From positions 1 through 5,324 of the forward strand of contig DATFGL010000089.1 in the NCBI GenBank assembly GCA_035249465.1: 5,324 nucleotides of DNA. Reading direction: 5' to 3'. The notes beneath the pieces were generated by a model, which made no database searches, had not been told where the DNA came from, and saw only the letters and a list, made by a program, of their open reading frames with translations. The DNA is from 66-474 sp035249465 (GTDB lineage Bacteria > Pseudomonadota > Gammaproteobacteria > Xanthomonadales > Rhodanobacteraceae). A program made the translations under genes and the position numbers. Positions within the stretch are counted from its first letter, which is position 1. Every line of letters begins with the position of its first letter. Below are positions 1 to 5,324 of this stretch, in pieces.

Positions 1-38
1 CCTGAAACTGACTTGCGACTGAACTTGGCGGGCGATCG

Positions 39-58
39 AGCGCGTCCGAACGCGCGCT
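39..58. other. GC-rich hairpin, possible weak terminator of an upstream + strand transcript
   Basis: Positions 40-45 (GCGCGT) and 50-55 (ACGCGC) form a perfect 6-bp stem with a four-base loop. An alternative register pairs 39-44 (AGCGCG) with 53-58 (CGCGCT). On the + strand the stem is followed by only three Ts, so a Rho-independent terminator is possible but weak. On the - strand no T tract follows. The gene or RNA upstream is outside the window. GC-rich DNA makes such stems by chance, so this is a structural note, not a firm call. Confidence 0.25.
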
Positions 59-138
59 TTCGCCCCAAGCGGCCCAATTGCTGTCGAACGAAATCTTTTG
101 TATTCAATAACCTTGCAAACACACCTAACAGAACGCCT

Positions 139-158
139 GAAATTCGGTCAGAAATTCG
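139..158. repeat. Two direct copies of GAAATTCG, 12 bp apart, upstream of the mraZ promoter
   Basis: GAAATTCG occurs at 139-146 and again at 151-158, with a partial copy (GAAATT) at 181-186 just before the -35 element. The pair lies about 30 bp upstream of the -35 box in an AT-rich stretch. It could be a binding site for an activator or simply part of an AT-rich upstream element. I know of no named regulator that fits. What is seen is only the repeat itself. Confidence 0.35.
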
Positions 159-189
159 CCTTTCCCTTTGATCTAAAAGCGAAATTTTG

Positions 190-218
190 TTGACAGTCTC
201 ACCTCCTGCGACTAAGGT
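190..218 (+). promoter_or_regulatory. Sigma70-type promoter of the mraZ operon (Pmra)
   Basis: A perfect -35 hexamer TTGACA lies at 190-195. After exactly 17 bp comes TAAGGT at 213-218, which keeps the three most important -10 positions (T1, A2, T6). The sequence upstream of the -35 (about 171-189) is AT-rich and could act as an UP element. Transcription should begin about seven bases after the -10, near 224-226, giving a leader of roughly 38-40 nt before the mraZ ATG. It is the only strong promoter I see in the window, and the tightly packed genes downstream suggest it serves the whole cluster. The start point is inferred, not mapped. Confidence 0.8.
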
Positions 219-252
219 GGGCACCTGTGTGTTTTTGTGGGAAAACGTGGGA
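218..252 (+). promoter_or_regulatory. MraZ operator: four 10-bp-phased TGGGN boxes, the second degenerate
   Basis: Boxes begin at 218 (TGGGC), 228 (TGTGT), 238 (TGGGA) and 248 (TGGGA), each separated by exactly five bases. In E. coli, MraZ binds TGGGN direct repeats with 5-nt spacers upstream of mraZ and represses the operon, so both position and period fit. The second box has one mismatch in the TGGG core. Box 1 starts at the last base of the -10 hexamer, and boxes 2-4 cover the likely transcription start and the leader. A bound multimer would therefore block polymerase. Binding is inferred from the pattern and the adjacent mraZ gene. Confidence 0.8.
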
Positions 253-263
253 AATCCAGTCGC

Positions 264-710
264 ATGTTCCAAGGCGAAACCGCTATCAGCGTTGACGACA
301 AGGGCCGGTTGGCGATTCCCACCGCCTACCGCGAGCCGATCGCGCGCGTGTGCAATGGCCGGTTGGTCATCACCTACAACCCGTTCGAGCAGGGCTGCCT
401 GTGGGTATTCCCGCAGCCCGATTGGGAGCGGGTGCGCGACCAGGTGAATGCGTTGCCGAACGTCAAGCGCGTGCATCGCGACCTGCAACTGAAACTGGTC
501 GGCGCGGCCACGCTGGTGGAACTGGACGGCGCGGCACGCGTGCTGCTGCCGGCCAGCCAGCGCGCCGCTTCCGGCATCGAGAAAAAAGCGGTGCTGCTGG
601 GCATGGGCAACAAATTCGAGTTGTGGAGTGAGCAGGCTCACCTCGCGAAGATCCATCAGACGATCGGCGAGGAGGAAGTCAGCGAGGAAATGGCGGGACT
701 GAGGTTGTGA
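264..710 (+). CDS. mraZ: Transcriptional regulator MraZ
   Basis: MraZ is a DNA-binding protein of the AbrB/SpoVT-like swapped-hairpin class. It forms ring-like multimers on direct repeats and controls the division and cell-wall cluster. The 148-residue product matches the family length (about 150). The two tandem half-domains each carry the DxxxR signature: D11-R15 in DDKGR and D88-R92 in DGAAR. The block IEKKAVLLGMGNKFELW (about residues 105-121) is a typical family segment. I chose the ATG at 264 because the family begins MFxGE. A GTG at 237 would add nine residues and lie inside the operator. No strong Shine-Dalgarno precedes 264; the only purine run is GGGAA at 249-253, within the last operator box. 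Autoregulation through the repeats at 218-252 is likely. It is first in the operon, and rsmH follows after 113 nt. Confidence 0.96.
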   Translation: MFQGETAISVDDKGRLAIPTAYREPIARVCNGRLVITYNPFEQGCLWVFPQPDWERVRDQVNALPNVKRVHRDLQLKLVGAATLVELDGAARVLLPASQRAASGIEKKAVLLGMGNKFELWSEQAHLAKIHQTIGEEEVSEEMAGLRL

Positions 711-823
711 CAGGCGCATTCGGCGAACGGCGATCGTCGCCGGGCCGGATGCTGCGGATGGGAAGCGGGCGGCGCGCGCGGCGCCGTGTTCACGGTTACA
801 GGTCGATGGACGGGACGCGGGCG
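711..823 (+). other. mraZ-rsmH spacer with two GC-rich hairpins
   Basis: This 113-nt gap is the only sizeable break between genes in the window. It contains two perfect stems: 728-733 with 737-742 (CGGCGA/TCGCCG, 3-nt loop) and 770-775 with 781-786 (6 bp, 5-nt loop). Neither is followed by a T tract, so they are not convincing terminators. I see no promoter hexamers. The rsmH frame stays open through the gap back to a GTG at 707 that overlaps the mraZ stop. The resulting 39-residue extension is Arg/Gly-rich and unlike the family, so I treat it as untranslated. The stems might slow or protect the mRNA, but this is speculation. Confidence 0.4.
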
Positions 824-1765
824 ATGACGGACAGCCACGGGCTGGAGCATATCCCGGTGATGCGGGACGCCGTGCTGGCGGGGCTCGCGCCGCAACCGGC
901 CGGCCGCTACCTCGACGGTACTTTCGGCCGCGGCGGCCACGCGCGCGCGGTTCTCGATCGTCTCGGGCCCCGCGGCTGCCTGCTGGTGATGGACCGCGAC
1001 CCCGAAGCCATCGCGCATGCACGGCGCGAGTTCGGCAGCGATCCGCGCGTCGCGATCCGCCACGCGAATTTTTCCGGGATGGGTGAATGGGATCGGGCGC
1101 TTGCGGGACTGGATGGTGTACTGCTGGATCTCGGGGTGTCATCGCCTCAGCTCGATGATGCCGCGCGCGGGTTTTCGTTCCAGTCGGACGCGCCGCTGGA
1201 CATGCGCATGGACCCGGCCACGGGTGAGAGCGCCGCGGATTTCCTTGCGCGTGCGGACGAACGCGAGATCGCGGATGTCCTGTTTCGTTACGGCGAAGAG
1301 CGCATGAGCCGCCGCATCGCCCGCGCGATCGTCGTGCGCCGCGCGGAAGCGCCGCTCCACACCACACGCGGACTGGCCGAGCTGGTCGAACGCACGCTCG
1401 GCCGGCGCGAGCGCAACAAGCATCCCGCCACGCGCACCTTCCAGGCCTTGCGGTTGCGGGTGAACGACGAGTTGGGTTCGTTGGAACGCGCGCTGCCGGC
1501 TGCCGTCGAAGTGCTGAAGCCGGGCGGCCGACTGGCCGTGATCAGCTTCCATTCGCTGGAAGACCGTATCGTCAAGCAATTCATCCGTGGTCCGCAGCCG
1601 GCGCCCGCCCGCCGTGGCTTGCCACAACCGGAGAAGACACCGGCGCCGCTGCACGCCATCGGCCGGGCGCAGAAGGCGGATGCCGGCGAAGTTGCGCGCA
1701 ACCCGCGTGCGCGTTCGGCGGTGCTGCGGATCGCCGAGAAAGTTGCACCGGGAGGCGCGCCATGA
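824..1765 (+). CDS. rsmH: 16S rRNA (cytosine(1402)-N(4))-methyltransferase RsmH (MraW)
   Basis: RsmH transfers a methyl group from S-adenosylmethionine to N4 of C1402 in the 16S rRNA decoding centre; RsmI adds the 2'-O-methyl to the same base. From the ATG at 824 the protein is 313 residues, the same as E. coli RsmH. Visible motifs are the N-terminal HIPVM (9-13), SAM motif I DGTFGRGGHA (31-40), the acidic MDRDP (56-60), LLDLGVSSPQLD (100-111), HPATRTFQALRLRVNDEL (200-217), ISFHSLEDR (240-248) and the C-terminal NPRARSAVLR (293-302). A weak GGGA at 812-815 sits 8 nt before the ATG. Alternative in-frame starts are ATG 806 and GTG 707, both adding Arg-rich sequence not expected in the family. 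The stop overlaps the ftsL start (ATGA, 1762-1765), so the two are probably translationally coupled. Confidence 0.96.
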   Translation: MTDSHGLEHIPVMRDAVLAGLAPQPAGRYLDGTFGRGGHARAVLDRLGPRGCLLVMDRDPEAIAHARREFGSDPRVAIRHANFSGMGEWDRALAGLDGVLLDLGVSSPQLDDAARGFSFQSDAPLDMRMDPATGESAADFLARADEREIADVLFRYGEERMSRRIARAIVVRRAEAPLHTTRGLAELVERTLGRRERNKHPATRTFQALRLRVNDELGSLERALPAAVEVLKPGGRLAVISFHSLEDRIVKQFIRGPQPAPARRGLPQPEKTPAPLHAIGRAQKADAGEVARNPRARSAVLRIAEKVAPGGAP

Positions 1766-2034
1766 AAGTGATCGGCGTGCTCGCGGTGGGCGTGTTGTTG
1801 CTGGCGGTGATCGCCAGTGGCATCGCCGTGGTGTGGGCACGCCACCAGGACCGCGTCGCGTTCGTCGACCTGTCGAAACTGCAGAATCAGCGCGACGCAC
1901 TGAACGTCGAGTTCGGCCGCCTGGAACTCGAGCAGGCGACCTGGGCCAGCCCGTCGCGCATCGAATCGATCGCGCGCGGGCAACTCGGAATGATCAGTCC
2001 GCCCGCGTCCAGTGTGGAGATGATCCACGAATGA
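1762..2034 (+). CDS. ftsL: Cell division protein FtsL
   Basis: FtsL is a bitopic inner-membrane protein of the divisome. It pairs with FtsB through a periplasmic coiled coil, and the FtsQLB complex activates FtsWI. The 90-residue product has one transmembrane helix (about residues 3-25) almost at the N-terminus. A periplasmic heptad segment follows with L40, L47, L54 and W61 at seven-residue spacing, and then the characteristic RIESIARGQLGM (about 66-77). Sequence similarity within FtsL is low, so the call also rests on its place between rsmH and ftsI. The start is firm: GGGAGG at 1750-1755 lies 6 nt before the ATG, which overlaps the rsmH stop. The protein is shorter than E. coli FtsL (121 residues) and nearly lacks a cytoplasmic tail. 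The stop overlaps the ftsI start (ATGA, 2031-2034). Confidence 0.92.
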   Translation: MKVIGVLAVGVLLLAVIASGIAVVWARHQDRVAFVDLSKLQNQRDALNVEFGRLELEQATWASPSRIESIARGQLGMISPPASSVEMIHE

Positions 2035-3845
2035 AACTGCACCGGCCGCCCGAACATTTTTCCCGCCCGCCACGCAGGCAGCGCCCGGACGCGCGCAAGC
2101 GTCTGGTTCTGGTGGTCGGCGTGCTGTCGGTGGCTGCGCTGGGCCTGGTTGCGCGCGCGGTCGACCTGCAGGTGGTGCACCAGGCGTTTCTGCAGAAGCA
2201 GGGCGATGCGCGCTTCCTGCGCGATGTTCCGATTCCCGTTTCGCGCGGCACGATCTATGACCGCAATGGCGTGTCGCTGGCGGTGTCCACGCCGATGCTT
2301 TCCTTGTGGGCGAATCCGGACGAGCTGTTGCAACACGCCGACCGGATCCCCGAGTTGGCCAGGGCGCTGGCTGTCAACGCGGTCGATCTTTCGCGCAAGC
2401 TGGAGACGCGCAACGGCCGCGAGTTCGTTTACCTGCGCCGGTTGATGCCACCGGAAGCCGCAAAGGCGATTCTTGCGCTCGACATTCCGGGCGTGAACGC
2501 GCAGCGCGAGTACAAGCGCTATTACCCCGAAGGCGCCGCAATGGCGCACGTGCTCGGCTTCACCAACATCGACGATCACGGGCAGGAAGGGCTGGAGCTG
2601 GCTTACGACGGCTGGCTGGCCGGCAAGCCCGGCGAGAAGCGCGTGATCCGCGACCGCCTCGGCCACGTGGTCGAAAACGTCGAGCAGATCAAGGCGCCGG
2701 TGCCGGGCCACGATCTCACGCTCAGCATCGACAGCCGCATCCAGTACCTCGCCTACCAGGCACTCACCGATGCGGTGGTGAAGCGCCATGCCGCGTCCGG
2801 TTCGATGGTGATCCTCGATCCGCGCAACGGCGAAATCCTGGCGATGGTCAACGTGCCGTCGTACAACCCCAACGACCTCGACAACAGCAACCCTGCGCAG
2901 CGCCGCAACCGCGCGGTCACCGACGTGACCGAACCCGGTTCGACCATGAAGCCGTTCACGATCACCACCGCACTGGAATCCGGCAAGTGGACACCGACCA
3001 CGCCCGTCAATACCAACCCCGGCACGTTCACGATCGACGGCCATCTGATCCGTGACGACAGCAACAACGGCCTGATCGACGTCGGCCGCGTGATCACGGT
3101 TTCCAGCAACGTCGGCGCGTCCAAGATTTCGCTGACGCTTACGCCTCAGCAGATGGCAGGCGTGCTGCACCAGTTCGGCTTTGGCGCCAGCACCGGCAGC
3201 GGCTTCCCCGGCGAGGTGGGTGGCTACATCCCGCCGCCGCGCACCTGGGGCGATTTCGTCAAGGCGACGATTTCGTTCGGCTACGGGCTCAACGTCACCG
3301 CGCTGCAACTGGCGCAGGCTTACGCCGCCATCGCGGACGGCGGCGTCAAGCACACACCCACGTTCGTCAAGGGCGATGAAAACCCGGGCGTGCGCGTCGA
3401 GCCGCAGAAGATTTCCGCCGAAGTCATGGCGATGCTGCGCACCGTCGTGGGCGCGCCTCCAGCCACCGCGCCGCAGGCGGCGATTCCCGACTACACCGTG
3501 GCGGGCAAGACAGGCACCGCGCATCTTGCAATCGCCGGCGGTTATTCGCGCAACCGCTATGCCGCGCTGTTCTGCGGCATCGTACCGGCCAGCGATCCGC
3601 GCCTGGTCGGCGTCGTGATCGTGCGCGACGCGGGCGGCCACGGCGGCGAATATTTCGGCGGCCTGGTGTCCGCGCCGGTATTCCGCGAAGTCATGACGGG
3701 CGCGCTGCGCCTGCTGGATATTCCTCCGGACAACGTGCAGCAGTGGTACGCGGGCGGCCCGGTGACGCCGGCGCCCGTGCCCCCGCCCGCGCAACCCGCG
3801 GGTGCGGTTGCCGCCGCACGCCCCGTGCAAGGGGGCACGCCATGA
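2031..3845 (+). CDS. ftsI: Septal peptidoglycan D,D-transpeptidase FtsI (PBP3)
   Basis: FtsI cross-links septal peptidoglycan in the periplasm together with the glycosyltransferase FtsW and is a beta-lactam target. The 604-residue class B PBP has an Arg/Pro-rich cytoplasmic tail (1-24), one membrane anchor (about 25-41), and the pedestal domain opening with SRGTIYDRNG (71-80). The transpeptidase domain (about 225-560) carries all three active-site motifs: STMK (nucleophile S304, K307), SSN (358-360) and KTGT (493-496). The spacing closely matches E. coli PBP3 (S307). The last ~28 residues are Pro/Ala/Gly-rich and probably disordered; E. coli FtsI is C-terminally trimmed by Prc, which may also apply here. 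The start at 2031 overlaps the ftsL stop, with GGAGA at 2016-2020 as the likely ribosome site. The frame stays open further upstream inside rsmH, but that extension is spurious. The stop overlaps the murE start. Confidence 0.97.
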   Translation: MKLHRPPEHFSRPPRRQRPDARKRLVLVVGVLSVAALGLVARAVDLQVVHQAFLQKQGDARFLRDVPIPVSRGTIYDRNGVSLAVSTPMLSLWANPDELLQHADRIPELARALAVNAVDLSRKLETRNGREFVYLRRLMPPEAAKAILALDIPGVNAQREYKRYYPEGAAMAHVLGFTNIDDHGQEGLELAYDGWLAGKPGEKRVIRDRLGHVVENVEQIKAPVPGHDLTLSIDSRIQYLAYQALTDAVVKRHAASGSMVILDPRNGEILAMVNVPSYNPNDLDNSNPAQRRNRAVTDVTEPGSTMKPFTITTALESGKWTPTTPVNTNPGTFTIDGHLIRDDSNNGLIDVGRVITVSSNVGASKISLTLTPQQMAGVLHQFGFGASTGSGFPGEVGGYIPPPRTWGDFVKATISFGYGLNVTALQLAQAYAAIADGGVKHTPTFVKGDENPGVRVEPQKISAEVMAMLRTVVGAPPATAPQAAIPDYTVAGKTGTAHLAIAGGYSRNRYAALFCGIVPASDPRLVGVVIVRDAGGHGGEYFGGLVSAPVFREVMTGALRLLDIPPDNVQQWYAGGPVTPAPVPPPAQPAGAVAAARPVQGGTP

Positions 3846-5317
3846 GCGCGATGCGGCTCGACGATCTGCTGCGCGGTATCGCGACACCCGCGCACGGGGA
3901 CATCATGGTGTCGGGCCTGACCCAGGATTCACATGCCGTGCGCCCGGGGGACGCGTTCGTTGCATTGGCGGGAGCAAAGCATCACGGGATCGAGTTTGCG
4001 CCGCAGGCTATCGAGCACGGCGCCTCCGCGGTCATCGCGGAAACGCGCGCCGCCGATCTGAACGCGGCATTGAACGGCGCGCCCGTGTTATGGATCGATG
4101 GCTTGCGCCTGCGGCTTGGCGAAATCGCCGCACGTTTCTTCGGCGACCCGTCGGCCGCGATGACGGTGGTCGGTGTCACCGGTACCAGCGGCAAGACGTC
4201 CACCGTGCAACTGCTGGCACAGGCGTTCACCCAGCTCGGCAAGCGTGCCGCGACCATCGGCACGCTGGGTGCCGGCCTGCACGGTGAACTCCATGCAGGT
4301 GAACGCACCACGCCGGACGTGATCCGCGTGCACGGGCTGATGGCCGAATTCCGCGAGGCCGGCGCCACCGACGTGGCGATGGAAGTGTCTTCGCATGCGC
4401 TGCACCAGCATCGCGTGGACGGCATCCATTTCGATGTCGCGGTGTTCACCAATCTCACGCGCGATCACCTCGATTACCACGGCACGATGGAAGCCTACGG
4501 CGCCGCCAAGGCCGAGCTGTTCGCGTGGCCGAACCTGCGTGCGGCGGTCATCAATGTCGATGATGCATTCGGTCGCGAACTCGCGGCACGGATGCCTGGT
4601 GGCGTGCGGACCCTGCGCTGCGGCATCGACACCGCGGGTGCCGATATTCGCGCGGGCGACGTGCGCACCCATTCGGACGGTATCGATTTCCACCTCGTGA
4701 CGCCGTGGGGCGAAGCGCCGGTGCACAGTGTGTTGCTGGGCCGCTTCAACGTCGCCAACCTGCTGGCGGTAGCGGGCGTGCTGGGTGCACTGGATGTGCC
4801 GTTCGCGCGAATCCGTGCCGCGTTGGAGGCGTTGCAACCGATCGATGGGCGCATGAATCGGCTCGGTGGCGGTGCCGCGCCGCTGGTGGTGGTCGATTAT
4901 TCGCACAAGCCCGACGCGCTGGAACAGGTGCTGGCCGCGCTGCGCGCGCATTGCGACGGCAAGTTGATCTGCGTATTTGGCTGCGGCGGCGAACGCGACG
5001 CGGGCAAGCGCCCCATCATGGGTGCGATCGCCGAGCGGATGGCGGATGTCGTCATCGTTACCGACGACAACCCGCGCGGCGAGGACGGTGATGCGATCGT
5101 CGCACAGGTCGTCGCGGGCATGCGTGCGCCGGAGCGCGCGACGGTCGAACGCGATCGCGCACGCGCGATCGGCATCGCGATCGCGCAGTCGCACGCGGGC
5201 GACGTGGTGCTGATCGCGGGCAAGGGCCACGAGACGTATCAGGAAGTTGGCGGAGCCAAGCATCCGTTCGATGATCTGCAGGTGGCGCGCGCCACCCTGG
5301 AGGCGCGCCCGTGCTGA
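3842..5317 (+). CDS. murE: UDP-N-acetylmuramoyl-L-alanyl-D-glutamate--2,6-diaminopimelate ligase MurE
   Basis: MurE is a cytoplasmic ATP-dependent ligase that adds the third stem-peptide residue to UDP-MurNAc-L-Ala-D-Glu. The 491-residue protein (E. coli 495) shows the three Mur-ligase domains: UDP-binding N-terminal (about 1-105), central ATPase (about 106-335) and C-terminal (about 336-491). Motifs are the P-loop GVTGTSGKTST (111-121), TTPD (156-159), EVSSHAL (181-187), K223 in AAKAELF, at the position of the carbamylated lysine, DYSHKPDAL (352-360), DDNPR (408-412) and GKGHE (460-464). DNPR is the known determinant for meso-diaminopimelate, so this cell should have DAP-type peptidoglycan. 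The P-loop has Ser116 where Asn is usual, and the common PGRM is DGRM (335-338). The start is supported by AAGGGGG at 3829-3835, 6 nt before an ATG that overlaps the ftsI stop. No inactivating change is seen. Confidence 0.97.
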   Translation: MSAMRLDDLLRGIATPAHGDIMVSGLTQDSHAVRPGDAFVALAGAKHHGIEFAPQAIEHGASAVIAETRAADLNAALNGAPVLWIDGLRLRLGEIAARFFGDPSAAMTVVGVTGTSGKTSTVQLLAQAFTQLGKRAATIGTLGAGLHGELHAGERTTPDVIRVHGLMAEFREAGATDVAMEVSSHALHQHRVDGIHFDVAVFTNLTRDHLDYHGTMEAYGAAKAELFAWPNLRAAVINVDDAFGRELAARMPGGVRTLRCGIDTAGADIRAGDVRTHSDGIDFHLVTPWGEAPVHSVLLGRFNVANLLAVAGVLGALDVPFARIRAALEALQPIDGRMNRLGGGAAPLVVVDYSHKPDALEQVLAALRAHCDGKLICVFGCGGERDAGKRPIMGAIAERMADVVIVTDDNPRGEDGDAIVAQVVAGMRAPERATVERDRARAIGIAIAQSHAGDVVLIAGKGHETYQEVGGAKHPFDDLQVARATLEARPC

Positions 5318-5324
5318 GCTTGCG
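5311..5324 (+). CDS. murF: Start of the next cluster gene, probably murF (partial, cut by the window end)
   Basis: A GTG at 5311 opens a frame reading M-L-S-L-R before the window ends. A good ribosome site, GGAGG at 5299-5303, lies 7 nt upstream, and the start overlaps the end of murE by 7 nt, in line with the other overlapping junctions. In gammaproteobacterial dcw clusters murF, the D-Ala-D-Ala adding ligase, normally follows murE. The identity rests on gene order only, because five residues are too few to recognise a family. A different downstream start outside the window is possible. Confidence 0.5.

Noticed and set aside
78..106. Second promoter candidate (TTGCTG, 17 bp, TATTCA)
   Set aside because: Each hexamer matches consensus at only three of six positions, a level common by chance in AT-rich DNA, and a far better promoter lies at 190-218.
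1..189. Possible rnpB (RNase P RNA) or a divergent rsmI start upstream of mraZ, as in some gammaproteobacteria
   Set aside because: No conserved RNase P RNA core is visible, and there is no CAT (reverse ATG) between 1 and 189 to start a - strand gene. Either could lie just outside the window.
237..263. GTG start nine codons upstream for mraZ
   Set aside because: The codons fall inside the operator repeats, and the family consistently begins with MFxG, which matches the ATG at 264.
728..786. Transcription terminator or attenuator between mraZ and rsmH
   Set aside because: The two stems are perfect but neither is followed by a run of Ts, and the downstream genes have no promoter of their own.
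1080..1092. Pair of TGGGN words inside rsmH as an extra MraZ site
   Set aside because: They are 8 bp apart rather than the 10-bp period of the operator, and they lie in conserved coding sequence.
1587..2030. Upstream in-frame extension of ftsI into rsmH and ftsL
   Set aside because: It is another frame of rsmH and ftsL, Arg-rich and unlike any PBP; the ATG at 2031 gives the expected short tail and membrane anchor.
1887..3887. Long open frame of 666 codons on the - strand across ftsL and ftsI
   Set aside because: It lies antisense to ftsI with its intact active-site motifs, its translation is rich in Arg, His, Ala and Val with no recognisable domain, and long antisense frames are expected in GC-rich coding DNA.
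4088..5263. Long open frame of 391 codons on the - strand across murE
   Set aside because: Antisense shadow of murE with His/Arg-rich, domain-free translation.

Overview
The window is the 5' end of a division and cell-wall (dcw) gene cluster from a GC-rich Gram-negative bacterium. The order is mraZ - rsmH (mraW) - ftsL - ftsI - murE, followed by the first codons of what is probably murF, all on the + strand. The protein sequences look gammaproteobacterial and most like the Xanthomonadales (Xanthomonas/Lysobacter/Rhodanobacter group). The reasons are the MraZ N-terminus (MFQGETAIS, DDKGR) and its IEKKAVLLGMG block, a very short FtsL, and a MurE with a DNPR motif that indicates meso-diaminopimelate peptidoglycan. 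The taxonomic placement is judged from remembered family sequences, not from a search.

Layout. Positions 1-189 are non-coding, with one GC-rich hairpin (39-58) and then an AT-rich stretch holding two copies of GAAATTCG. A strong sigma70-type promoter follows (perfect TTGACA at 190-195, 17-bp spacer, TAAGGT at 213-218). It runs directly into four 10-bp-phased boxes (218-252) that fit the MraZ operator, one of them degenerate. mraZ (264-710) is followed by a 113-nt spacer with two hairpins and then rsmH (824-1765). From rsmH onward the genes are joined by overlapping starts and stops: three ATGA overlaps (rsmH/ftsL, ftsL/ftsI, ftsI/murE) and a 7-nt overlap at murE/murF. This points to one polycistronic mRNA with translational coupling.

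How the genes work together. MraZ is the DNA-binding regulator of the cluster and very likely binds the repeats over its own promoter. RsmH methylates 16S rRNA and is the usual partner gene of mraZ. FtsL is a small bitopic divisome protein that, with FtsB and FtsQ, activates septal peptidoglycan synthesis. FtsI (PBP3) is the septal transpeptidase. MurE makes the tripeptide precursor that ends up in the FtsI substrate.

All five complete genes look intact, with catalytic motifs in place and no frameshifts. I found no mobile element, CRISPR array, tRNA or rRNA, and no sign of an undescribed system. The points worth a second look are regulatory (operator architecture, mraZ/rsmH spacer) and small structural features of FtsL, FtsI and MurE.
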